Assembly: GCA_020055645.1 (NCBI GenBank)
Contig: CM034547.1
Span: 65,383,884 to 65,447,883 of the forward strand
Source of the DNA: Tomocerus qinae
Lineage: Eukaryota; Arthropoda; Collembola; Entomobryomorpha; Tomoceridae
Length of the DNA: 64,000 nucleotides
Reading direction: 5' to 3'
Shown here: positions 43,554 through 55,816 of the stretch, in pieces
Position numbering within the stretch: position 1 is the first letter of the stretch
Layout: the number at the start of each line of letters is the position of its first letter
Notes under the pieces: model-generated
What the model was told of the DNA's origin: nothing
Seen by the model: the letters and a program-made list of their open reading frames with translations, nothing else
The model's database searches: none
Position numbers and translations under genes: made by a program

Positions 43554-46500
43554 ATGGCAACGGTTGTTAGAAAAGGAGCTCCTTCCCGGAGTTACCCCTC
43601 CCGACAGAGAAAATTGGGTCCTGCTCCTTTTGCATCTTTTGAGGATCTGAGTGATGAAATACCAGATTCTGAAAATGGAGCAGGTGGAAGTGAACATGGT
43701 AAGAATCTTTAATCCTAACAGACGTAGAAAGTTGCAAGAGATTTTAATCAACTGATGATGTCTTTAGAAAAAGTGAAGCCAATGCCAGAAATTAAAGAAG
43801 ATGGTGCTCGGAGTCCAGACGAAGATATGAAAAGACTCCCAGACGGTTCTCCAATGGTGGGATCGTCTGGGAACCCTATTTTTAGTGTCCCTAGTTCAAT
43901 GCCTACATCAGGACCTACATCGGGTCTTCAAACTCCATCAACTCCTCGGATAGACATTTCCTGCGCGAGTAGTAGCACCCCGGCGAGTGACGACAGCAAT
44001 TCCGAAAGGGAGTTGTTCAAAGGAGGACTTGGGTTTGCATTTCATGAGGAAGGGACCGAAGAGCTGAGATCCAGCACTGAAGAGCTTGACTTGGGAGACG
44101 ATGACCTGGAGGATGAGAGTAGCAAGAAGACGAAGGAAAAGAAAGACGCCCACGAAGAACTTCTTCGTCGCGCATCGCATCCTGCCAACATATTTGCCAG
44201 GAAAGCATCGACAACTACAATGGCACTTGAAGAGGACCAAGTCAACAGGAAGCCTTCCGCCCACAGTTTATATTTAGATGGCTATCTTTCCAGACCTACA
44301 AGACATTCTTCTTTTGGCTCTGGAGACTATACTCGTCCTGGAGCCTTTTCTTCTCTTTCTAATGGTAAACGAATGCCACATGCTCCCTCACGAAACAAAC
44401 CATTTTCACACTATTTTCAAATAGACAATTACGCACACAACTTTCACCATTCTCTAACCACGATCATTCTACAAAGTTATCTTGTCTTCTCCCTCTTTAT
44501 TTTCTACTCCAACACAATAGCACTTTCTGTTTATCGCCTCAAATGTAGTTTACTACTTTTACTCCTCTTCTTCGTTCCTCATCCTGGCACTTCTTAATTA
44601 AAATTTATGGTTGCTGTTTTCAGAAACAGTACTAAGGAGCCCAACACACAAACTAGAACTAGACACTCATCTTCAGTTAAGTATACTCGTACCTATTACA
44701 CATCCTTAGGTTTTCTATTTCATCTATCCAAACACAAAACCCATTACACAATCTACGTACTTATAATACAAAAGTGTCTATACTAGAAAGTACTTGAAGG
44801 TAGTTATTACTGTTACAGCATATCCTTGTAAACAATGGATACAATGGAAACAATGAAACGCCATCGCTAATTGGATATTTTGTATTGTGTAGCTAATTGG
44901 TTTTAATTGCCTTTCCTCGACGCTCGGCGAAGCGAATGCAGTATAGTGAATGTGTTGTAGAGAGCTGCTGCATGCCGGGGACAACCAAACTGGCGAAGTT
45001 CTATCTTCAATATACCGAACGCAACTTATAATACACAATCTCACACAAAAGTATCAATATATTAATAACATATTAAAAAGGCTCACTACTCACGCCTGCA
45101 TAGCAACCCCAACCAAATGGACCTTTCTAAATGCATGTTAAATAATGTTTACATCTGGCTTTATTCCTCCCGAAAGATAAGTCGCATTTTTATGGGACTT
45201 AAATATTTGGAATCCTGGACTATCGATTGTTGCTGGATTTTTGAGCTGGGTTGCTGCATTTTTGATATCGTTGCTTTAAATGGTGCAAAAATGAACATTT
45301 AATAAAACCGAAAACTGTTCCACCTTTTTTTGGAATTTGATTTTTTTAAAAACATTAATTAAATTAAGGCCCCACGAAAATCCCATTTCTTCAAATTAAG
45401 GCGTTTTGATTTCAATCAAAAATTAAATATACCTATACAATCAAATGATATGTAATAGTCTATAATACCTATAACTTCAAAATAAATTTGTTTCCACAAA
45501 TGATGTAGATTACAACTTACTAATTTGCCAAATTTCATGTGCGCACCTCATTGCAGCATGTAAAAAATTTTAATTAATGGTGAATTTAGATCAATTTTAA
45601 AAACTCGGGACAAAACTATTATAATAATTGGCCGCGAGCTAGCCCGAGCTGATGCTGCCCGTACGGGCCTAAACAAGGCCGCAATTTAAACTTTAATTTA
45701 ATTAATGATTTTCGTGGGGCCTTAATTTAATTAATGTTTTTAAAAAAATCAAATTCCAAAAAAAGGTGGAACAGTTTTCGGTTTTATTAAATGTTCATTT
45801 TTGCACCATTTAAAGCAACGATATCAAAAATGCAGCAACCCAGCTCAAAAATCCAGCAACAATCGATAGTCCAGGATTCCAAATATTTAAGTCCCATAAA
45901 AATGCGACTTATCTTTCGGGAGGAATAAAGCCAGATGTAAACATTATTTAACATGCATTTAGAAAGGTCCATTTGGTTGGGGTTGCTATGCAGGCGTGAG
46001 TAGTGAGCCTTCTTAATATGTTATTAATATATTGATACTTTTGTGTGAGATTGTGTATTATAAGTTGCGTTCGGTATATTGAAGATAGAACTTCGCCAGT
46101 TTGGTTGTCCCCGGCATGCAGCAGCTCTCTACAACACATTCACTATACTGCATTCGCTTCGCCGAGCGTCGAGGAAAGGCAATTAAAACCAATTAGCTAC
46201 ACAATACAAAATATCCAATTAGCGATGGCGTTTCATTGTTTCCATTGTATCCATTGTTTACAAGGATATGCTGTAACAGTAATAACCATGATAATATAAG
46301 TAGATACAGGAAAAGCCATAAAGCACACAATGGAAATCAAGCAAGTGTAAAATTCTCCTTTTCTTTACTTTATTTGCATAGCGTCTGGACGAAGATCAGC
46401 CTCGCCACATAAAATGCTGCTAGAAACATCATTTTGTGGTAATAAACCTATTCCTACAAAAAGTGTGGACTTAGACTCGCCACCAAAGGAAACTCTAGAT

Positions 46501-48199
46501 AGTTCTGTGAATAAATCTGGAAAAATCAGCTCTGACTCTTCGTTCGAAGGACAAAAGCCACAAACTGCCACTACGATGACTACAGTTCAAGTTCACCACC
46601 ACGGTACTCCAATCACAACCGTAGCTCATCCGAAACAAATCAACTTGAGTAGTGGTGGTAGCCAACATCTCCCCTCACCCGGTTCCCCCAAGTCTTCTGA
46701 TCATTGGAGACCAATTAGTCCTAGAAGTCCGAAAACACCTCGCTCAGACAATATTACTTCTACCCCTACTACTACTACACAATTTTCTTACCCCTCAGCC
46801 ACGCCTGCTCCGGCTCCTCCGGTTCCAGCTCCCGTTCCGGCTCCCGCGCCTGCCCCTGGGCCGAGTACTGCAGCGTTTAGTATTAGTGGTGCGGCGGGTT
46901 GCGTTCCCGTCAAAGAAGCCAAGTGGGAGCGGGGCAATAAAAATTTAGTTAAAGAATCTTTTTATGCCGAATTCCAGCAGGAAAAGCCTTCATCAAGCAA
47001 TAATACTTTTTCTTCGCAACCAAAACTGAGTGAGCAGGAGCGCTTAGGTAAATTAGCAAAAGTAGAGCCGCCAATCAGACCCACTCAAATGGCAACCTCT
47101 TCGTTTAAGCCTAAAATCGTCAAGGAGGAAAGGAAGAAATCTTTTCCGGCAGACGACGCTCCGGTAATTGTAGCAGCAACAGTCAAGACCCAAAACAAGT
47201 GTGTTCAAATTGTAGACAAGGAGATTCCCACCCCAAGAGTTCTGGATAAGGAAATATCCGACAATGACGAAATAACGACCGAACTGACAATTTCGGAAGA
47301 TCCTGTTGTGACTGTTGAAGATGTTCCGATTGAAACAAAGGGCTTTTTCATGCAAGAGTCTCCAGAGGAAGATGGCGACTTGCCTTACGTGCCAACGACA
47401 CTTCCACTTGAAAAATCCATCGTGGTTCCTATTATCCCTATCAAAGAGCGAAGAAAACTTGGCTCAATGGTTACGACGACACCGCTTCAGAGACCCAGGT
47501 GTGTTCGCCCGCCGAATCCAGCCTCACTTAATGACTACATTTCTACACTACCTAGCAAAGTTAGCGATTCGAAATCTGCTGAAGCCAAAATGAAAATAAA
47601 TCTACCTCGGGAAGATTCCATTCCTGATTCTGTTCCAAGTCGACCGAAAAGCCCTAAGAAAAAGTTTTCTACAAGTTGGACTGATTTTGCTGAACTAGGA
47701 CTAAGAAGTCCACGGGAGATACGACGGAGAATGAGGGAAGAAAATGGTGCTATTGATGATCTCAGTTCATATCACAGGTAATTTTAGGTACTTATTTGTC
47801 ACTCCAACTATATATTTATATACATTTCTTCCAATACAAAGTAATCTGCTTTCCTCAATACGCGAGAACTCATTTCTTGTTTCCTATATAAGCGATTCTT
47901 CGCAAGACACTGCCGGACCTGTTAATGGAAGCGATGAGGAAACGGAATCCTTACTTAAACTTCCCAAAGTTCCTTTCGCAATGGATTTGGATGTACACAG
48001 CAATAGAAGTAGCGTTGTTCCATCCCCTCACGTACGCAATTTTACTTTGTTATGTCGATAATTATTTCCCAAACTCTTAAAATGTGGAATTCAAAAAATT
48101 CAATCTCTTTCCTTACAGGACGATGTTCCCACCTCCCCACATTCTACCGGGTCGCCAGATATGCCTCGTGACAATGCACAATTTAAAAAACAAGATTAG
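43554..48199 (+). CDS. Unrecognised 804-aa, largely disordered protein, six coding exons
   Basis: I do not recognise this protein. Exons 43554-43698, 43768-44364, 44624-44680, 46382-47777, 47893-48031 and 48119-48199 join in phase to 804 codons plus stop. The N-terminus is basic (MATVVRKGAPSRSYPSRQRK) followed by PAPFASFEDLSDEIPDSENG. Then come Ser/Pro/acidic tracts (STEELDLGDDDLEDESSKK), a basic patch (ELLRRASHPANIFARKAST), the segment SASPHKMLLETSFCG, a Pro/Ala low-complexity run around 46800-46865, and a C-terminal charged block FSTSWTDFAELGLRSPREIR. There is no membrane segment, signal peptide or globular domain I can name. Many SP, TP and RxxS sites suggest a phosphorylated cytoskeletal or scaffold protein, but this is inference. 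The 57-nt exon 44624-44680 is phase 1-1 and could be skipped without a frameshift. AATAAA lies at 48207 and 48523. Confidence 0.8.
44803..46286. repeat. Long inverted repeat: two 580-bp arms, 324-bp spacer, inside an intron
   Basis: The left arm 44803-45382 recurs as the reverse complement at 45707-46286 with equal length and almost no differences; I noticed one substitution, at the AAAAAGG / CCTTCTT position near 45075. The outer ends read GTTATTACTGTTACAGCATA. The arms carry mirrored 61-, 63- and 84-88-codon open frames that are by-products of the duplication. The 324-bp centre has no gene. No clear target duplication is seen. It lies wholly in the intron between the exons ending at 44680 and starting at 46382, so the transcript would contain a long hairpin. 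It is probably a young non-autonomous foldback transposon. Confidence 0.9.
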
Positions 48200-50826
48200 C
48201 TAATCAAATAAATTATCATATACAAACATATAACTACCTAGAAGCTAAAATAGAAAATATGGAACTACTAATCAGCAGGCTGAATTCAATTGATATTGAT
48301 AAATACAGATACTACAATTAATAAAAGATAATTTGATCAATTCATTGTTGTCAGTTTGCCAGTGACATAAAACCAGTCGTCATTACTTATATAATTACAA
48401 TCCTCCTATAAAAATTATGTAATTTACTTAAGATTCAAGTTCAAATAGAAAGACATCAACGAGGATAAGCCTACATGAAATTCTCATACATAAAAGTAAC
48501 AAAATGTAATTCAATGTAATGTAATAAATATCAAAGAAATCTTCCTAAGAATGGGTTCACAAAATAGGAGAAAGCAAACGAAGGGCAAATGGAGAAAGGA
48601 ACTGATTTTTATTGATTAACTACTGAAAGGCAGTTTGAGTTAGTAATGTTGGTAGGTTGAGGTAACAATAATAAACTAACAAATCATTATGGATGTGCTC
48701 TCTACGTACTTATTTGTAGTCTATATAAGTACATGATGTACTTTAAAGAAAACAGCAGATATATATGTACTTCATTTCCTATACCTATATATATTACAAA
48801 ATGATATCAAAATAAGTAGTTTTACCTATTTGTAATAGGAAAGCAAATAATTGATGTAATTTACTATTACGGTATTACAATACGTTTTAAGCCACAGAAG
48901 TGCCCTGCAGGAAATGGTCAGAGCCAGAAAAGGAAACCTATTTCATAATTTTATTTGAATTATCTAGGCAAAGTATTGTAACCACCAACTAAACAAACCA
49001 TTCAAAATGGGTGTGGCCCTAAACTCAAAGTTTCTCATCGGTTATCTTAGAAAGCAATAATTTGACAAGATTCGTAGACTGTAATGTATTTATGTCGAAT
49101 TGTATTAGGCACAGACAGGAAATACTACCTACCTTAAAATGTGGTTCTCGAGAATCTCTGTGGGAAATGATGAGCGAGCTAATAAATAGTAAAATGTTAC
49201 TATTTACGATGTACTTAAAGAAAGTATCAATTTTATTAAGAATTTACTAAGACAATTTACTAATTTATGAGAATGTGCACATAATAATTGTACATAATCA
49301 TCATGTAAACATTTCAAAACGAATTACAACAAAGTGGATTTTTATTTTATAAATGTTACCAAAGTTAAAATGTGACTTTTTTAGAAAATGGTAAGCCTAG
49401 AATTTAAGACAAAATCGTCAAGAGATCCTGTATGCATCCCAATTGTGTGGTGCTCCTTTATTAGTACCTTTAAAAGGACAATGTGTGGGCATATTTGAAA
49501 TACAATACAAATGCTAATTACATTGGTTTTAGAAATACTAATTGTGACTGTAATTGAGTGAAAGCCTGTCAGAATTTTTGCTACACATGTCTTTTCCTGT
49601 TAACCCATAAGTTAAAATTGTGAAAATCACAGCCAATCTACCTTTGTTATGAACTACTACTAACCAAAAACCAAACCAATGAAATAAAATGTTACCTTCG
49701 ATAAAAATATAACAAGAAACTTGTCAATTTCTACTTCAGTCATGGCATATACTACTTAAAAGTAAATAGTGCATTGCGTGTACAAGTTTTATATTGTGTC
49801 TCGAGAAACTAAATTATTTACTCCGTTTGCACTTTATTCCCTTGCTACTTAAACTTATGAGCAATTTTGTTGTGCTTTCCCCAATGCAAATAAATTTCCC
49901 ATGTCTCTTTGGTAGAATCCATTGAAATCGTAATAATGTGTTTAACTTTGTTGCTCTATTTACATTACAGGATTTGTTCCATGCCCTGGCTACAATTCCG
50001 TCTACCTTGTCGACTCACAAATGCGAAAGTTTATTCTCATTGCTCGCATTACATTTTCATTGTAGTTTTATTAGGCTGTATAAACAAGACATTTTGTGGA
50101 AGAGAGGATCTGTAACCCGATTCCAGACTGTCTATTCACAATTTCTTTTCGTCAGACTACCACCGACGGCATTATGCGTTCTCTGCCAAATCATTTATAA
50201 TATTATCAGAATGATGAAACGAAGCTACTCAGACAGCATAGTAAGCAAGAAAGGAGTTGTAAAAGGCAAAAGCCCATAACGGGCAAAGGGACGTCCCTAC
50301 GGGTAATTAATTCAATCTCATCTCTTAGGCACGACACAGATGCTTCCCCAACTATAATGAAATCCATTATTCTCGTTCTATTTATTTAGCTTTTCTCTTA
50401 GCGTACATTCTCTTAAATATGTATCTATTGGTAAAAGCTCCCTTCCCTCTTACATAAACAGTTTTCTGTTACTCCAAATTATATCTCTTTTTCAGTACCG
50501 TAGTACCAGCAGATACCATGCAGCAGCAGGAAATGAAATCATAGCGTAAACATCTATATAGTCAGCGTAATAAAGCTTCCACATTCATGTAATAATTTAA
50601 TGAGATGCATGCATGAGCAACTTGAACTTTGAATAGCCTTACCAGACTTTCAAACGGGGATCCTGACTGAATCTGATATTTAACACGCGCCCTAATGTAT
50701 CTCATAAAGAGTTGTCCAGATATTATATGCAATACAACAAGTATAAACACACCTAATAAATGCGCACTCAATAGCGTGTTTATTAATGTGTTGCTTCCAT
50801 TAAGGTATAATTCCTCAACATGTGTA
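48200..50826. other. Intergenic, 3' side of the 804-aa gene
   Basis: AT-rich sequence with AATAAA at 48207 and 48523, either of which could end the upstream gene. An open frame of 113 codons at 49938-50279 follows an AG, but it has no start context or family resemblance that I can see. I call no gene. Confidence 0.4.
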
Positions 50827-51937
50827 CAGAGTGTCCCAGAATGAATGATCCACACTTTGACCCTAAATAACTTCCGAACGGCTTAACATATTCTAACGAG
50901 ATATGTACCAACGGAAAGACCAAGCGAAAACTTAGAAATGAGCTAAATATCAATACTAACAAAAAATTACAACTTGGTCAAAAGCTGCATGCACAAAAAA
51001 AGGTGAATTCGTACTCCCGTAAATGACGAAATGCAACTTTGATTTTTAATAACGTTTGAATTATTAGGTTTAGGTCAATGAGGTCAACGGCAGTGAAAAG
51101 AGCATGCGATTTTAAGTAAAATCCAAATATTTTTTAATGTAAAAGTAAAAACATATCGTTCTGGAAAGTGACTCGCAAAGAAGAGTAACTTTCAATGAGG
51201 AATTTTTTCAAAAACAGATTAGGGTCCCGATTTTGTAAGGAAGGTAATTTTGACAGTTAGGAGTCGTTTTCGGACTGTTTTTCCAACTCATAGATCTTAA
51301 TACACGTAATTAAATGTCAATCTAAATTACGAATAATTGTGGAACTTTAAATTAACCTATCTGTGTGGTGCTGGATTTGGTTATGACTTTGGGATACTGT
51401 CTCAGGATTGTTAGACTATCCTCTTTAGAGGGACATTAAAACGTTATAACATTGCAGCGGTGACCGACCTGGAGTTGAAACCAAATCAGTCCGAAAACAA
51501 CTCCTAACTGTCAAAATTACCTTCCTTACAAAATCGGGACCCTAATCTGTTTTTGCAAAAATTCCTCATTGAAAGTTACTCTTCTTTGCGAGTCACTTTC
51601 CAGAACAATGTGTTTTTACTTTTACATTAAAAAATATTTAGATTTTACTTAAAATCGCATGATCTTTTCACTGCCGTTGACTTCATTGACCTAAACCTAA
51701 TAATTCAAACGTTATTAAAAATCAAAGTTGCATTTCGTCATTTACGGGAGTACGAATTCACCTTTTTTTGTGCATGCAGCTTTTGACCAAGTTATAATTT
51801 TTTGTTAGTATTGATATTTAGCTCATTTCTAAGTTTTCGCTTGGTCTTTTCGTTGGTGCATATCTCGTTAGAATATGTTAAGCCGTTCGGAAGTTATTTA
51901 GGGTCAAAGTGTGGATCATTCATTCTGGGACACACTG
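50827..51937. mobile_element. 1.1-kb mariner-like palindromic element (MITE)
   Basis: Both ends carry CAGAGTGTCCCAGAATGAAT / CAGTGTGTCCCAGAATGAAT (the right in reverse complement) with TA directly outside on each side (50825-50826 and 51938-51939). The arms are about 451 bp each (50827-51277 and 51487-51937), differ at only a handful of positions, and enclose a 209-bp centre. The terminal CAGTGTGTCCC and TA target are typical of Tc1/mariner relatives. No transposase is encoded, so it must have been moved by an enzyme from elsewhere. Confidence 0.85.
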
Positions 51938-54900
51938 TATATATAATCACAATGAAAAATGAAAAACATATTAGCTCTACAAATAGTTTCTGCCAACATA
52001 CTACAACACTACTATTTTATAGTAATGGAGTAAGTTGTAAAAGTTGCAGCGGCTACATAAATTATTGAGTTGTCATGTATAAAAGAGTAGCCTTAAAATA
52101 GTGGTAGTAGTATGCTTGCATAGTACAACTTCTCCGTACAATCTGCAGCATATGGCAGAGATCTGGGGATAGACACATGGGAAAAAGACCTATATAAAAT
52201 AGTGTGCAGATACAAATACAATGACACCTGGCCAAGAATAAACTCCTAAGTAGTGTTGTTACTACCTTTGCAGTGTTAAAGAGGTATCTACGCTCTCATT
52301 CACATGCATCACAACAAGTCTACAAAGTTTTTCCTGAGGTATATATCTGATGTAGTGCAGTTGTATTTGTATTGTAGTACTTAACGTCATTCTGCTGAAT
52401 CTGCTGGTTTAGACACATACTCTAGTAAATTACATTTACATGCCATCGGTCAATAGTGGAAAATGCAACCTGGTTGCTTGGCTTCTTTTTCTCATTCCTT
52501 TTCTGGACTTTTGGGAAATGAGGGCAAAGAAAAAGGTGAGGTGTGATGCGAATACATACAAGTAAATATTCGCTCTGCTATATTGGGTATTTGCAGTAAG
52601 TACCTAATTTCACATAATATAATTCTGAAATACGTCGGATATCCTATATCTGAAAGAGAAAGCAGTGAAAATTCTACCAGGTCAATATTATTACCATAAT
52701 ATAGGCATTGCAGCCTAAATGCTTGGCAAAGTGTGTTTCACACATCGAATATTTCTCTAAGCATATATCTACAGAGAGAGAGATTCAAGTCTCCCGAGGT
52801 GACGTATAGACGTTTTCTGCAAAAAAGAAAAATGTAGGAACAGAGTAGAGCTACTCAAAGAACTATAAACTCTTCCCACAGTGAAAGTCAAAATGCAGCT
52901 TAAAGCTAAGGGAATTATTAAAGAGGAAAAGTTAGTATGTATGTATAGATGTATAAGGGATAGTAAACAGTTGAAGTTGAAGAGCCAAGATATTTTCTCT
53001 TTTTCTGTATTATTCTGCACCTATAGAGAATTGAGTCAAGTTAACTTATCGTCAGAAAGAAGGCAAGGCTACCAACTCCATAGAATGACGAACAGAGCAG
53101 TTAAAAGAGACTAAAAGGAAATACCAAAATGATGTTGCAATCGTGGTTTGCTTTCCAGTCATGTAGCTTGTAGTAAGTTCTGGAACTTAAAACTTTTAGA
53201 ATAGCTATTACAAATAGTAGTAGGTATATATTTATAGCATCCTATTACTACGTAATAGGTCTACCCCTTTCTAGTGCACGTAGTAGAGAGTTGGCAGAAC
53301 TGGAAAGTACACACGTTACATGCTTAAGTAAAAGCATAGTATTGAACTACCTACTCCAAACGCATTGTATTTAATTCATATGGAAAGGAGATATAAATCC
53401 AGTAGGGTGAGTGACAAGGTATAGTAGTAAGTACATTAGCTATTCTTGTCATTACGGAGTATCGTGTTCTTGTTAAGGGAAAGTCTCCCATTCAGTTTTC
53501 ACCGAGCGAGTGACTGTTCCAGATCGATGAGAAACAAATACATAGTAAGAAAGGAGAGGAAGGCATGTTGTAGACTCTGGAGTTCCAGACAGAGTAGAAT
53601 CGCGTCCGTATCGTGTTTATTACAACAGCCACATCAGAGCTGGAGTACAACTACTACCCTCCCGGTGAAAGAAATGCTGGGTGAATTGAAAGAATGTATC
53701 TATATTATGTGTATAGGGGTAGGGTAGTCATGCTGGAAGACTGCTGGAAACGTGAGAGACAGAATTCGGGAGTTGCGCTACTGAAATGCCACAGCTTATA
53801 CTTCATGGTTATGCGCCGTGCCCTTATTTCGGTTGCATCGATTTCGGGCATTTCTCTACTTACTACAATGAAATGGAACAGGAGAGCAGGAGAGTCAAGG
53901 CAAAGGCAAGGGAAGTCAAGACAGGGGAGAGAAGAACCGACAGACTCGGAGGATAAGCTCAACTACATATACATATTACTTTTACAAGGAGACAGACCCA
54001 GGACGGGATCTCTGTGAATCGCTTTCGGATTTGTCTTCGTCTCTATCTTATTTTCTCTTGACTGTCACTCGAGGAAAGACAATAATTCTATAAACTTTCC
54101 TGTTTTATTGTAAACATTACTACAACTGACATAAACACTACATAAAATAAACCTTTCTATTTTCGTGTCGTGGGTGTAACTATCAATAGTGGAGAAGTGG
54201 AGTTCATTTACGCAATAGAGAAATTCGGGTCGACAGCGATACAAGATGTAATTTCTCTGCGACGTCGGAACGAGAAACACAATGAAACAGTCATTGAGTA
54301 GAAAGCAAGGAGAGTGAGTCGCGACTCCAGAGCCTGAACAACTACAACCTCCCGTATTTTATTAGACGTAAAGTCTCGTACTATATGTGCATATCTGACT
54401 AATCGTGGAGTCTCCTCCTGTAAGTTGTGAGTGAGCTAGAGCCACACCACAAGAAAAGGAAGCACCTCACCTACTTACTTTTGTCTGTTGTGTCGACGTC
54501 AACGAAACGGAACCGAAGTGCAGAGCAGAGAGAGACCAGGGCAAACACACCTCAAATCTAGTAATCCTCAAACTGCATCAGCATCACAGTTCTTGCCAGA
54601 TTCGCAGTCGGGTTTGCATGATACTTTCTCCTATCAATGCTGGGTTGTAAGATAACTGATGGAAATCTGGACATGCAACTATGTCTAATAGGGTAAGCCA
54701 GACTTCTTTGACTTTCTTTTCAACTTTTACTCACCTCAGATGTACATACATATTAATGTCCAACATACATGCAGTTTTTTTGCATACACATACATTGCAA
54801 TACACACAAATGCCCGTCCCCTAAACATATTCATAAATATTGGCGTTATTTTATTAGGAAGCTATAAGCACTTCTAAGTAATGGGTATTTACTTTCTTGA

Positions 54901-55816
54901 GTTCACAAAACACTCGGGGAAAGTACCAATAAAGAAGTATAGGTAGAAAAGTATCTATATAGTGACATAGCACTCCTAGTACTTCCCAATTGCTCTCTTT
55001 CTACCTCCATTTCTTTATCTGCAACTGCAGAATACTTTTGATAGAATATTTAGTACATCCTCCTGACAGACTGGATCTAGATGACGTTCATTCCGTGCTA
55101 AATTCTTAATTTTAATACCCAATTTAACTTACTAGGGAAATACGGAATTGTAGATTGTTCAGCAGTAATTTGTAATTTATATATGAAATGTGTTCAGTCA
55201 TTCAGTACATGATTCATGACCACTCTCCTTAAAGCGTTGTATTGCATGTAACATTTAATTACCATGCTATTCACTCTAACTCCTGCATATTGGATAAACT
55301 CGGCAGAATTATTTATTTCGCACGAATGTAAGTGCATAAGGAAAGGTGGCAATTATCATTAGGTACTTGAACAAGTACATAAAAACTTTTTTCAGGAGCA
55401 CTTTTTTGATTGTTCTAATTTAGTTTTACGTCTAGGTTCTTTGGTTTTACGTGTGGCGTATTTTTGTTATACATTGCACAGTCGTACGGGAAACCACCGC
55501 TCACATTCTGGGTGGAGCTCTAAGTGAACTTTGTCCTTTTGCTGAGATTTTTAAGATTGTGTGTAGAGTAGCTTTGTATTAGTTTCATTATTCATCTCAG
55601 TGTAGCTCGGTGTTTGTCTCCGAAAACTTGAGGAATGAAAGTCATAATTTGAGTTTGTTCAGGGAAGTTTCCAATTAGTTTCATTTAGAATCTGCTGATT
55701 GTTTGTTTGTTTCATTAAACAAAGTATTCAGTAATAAACAAAATCTTTGAAGTCAATATCAGCAAGAATTATTAAATTCCCTTTGTTTAGGAAGAGTTAT
55801 AGTAGCTGGTTAGAAT
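51938..55816 (+). promoter_or_regulatory. Presumed stoned upstream region and 5' UTR
   Basis: No independent gene is supported. The stoned coding exon follows an acceptor (CCTTTGTTTAG ending 55790), so an upstream noncoding exon exists. A good candidate donor is TAATAGG|GTAAGC near 54693, at the end of a less AT-rich block (about 53450-54690). If used, the 5' leader carries short upstream ORFs, including one starting at ATGTCTAATAGG that would stop soon after the splice. Overlapping small frames at 53446-54017 have no recognisable product. Confidence 0.4.

Noticed and set aside
45117-46299. Mirrored 61-, 63- and 84-88-codon frames on both strands
   Set aside because: They are identical because they lie in the two arms of the 44803-46286 inverted repeat; no start context, family match or splice support.
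49938-50279. 113-codon open frame after an AG at about 49970
   Set aside because: No family resemblance, no partner exon and AT-rich surroundings; likely chance.
53446-54017. Overlapping 93- and 107-codon frames upstream of stoned
   Set aside because: Compositionally odd, in different frames, no recognisable motif; better explained as promoter or leader DNA.
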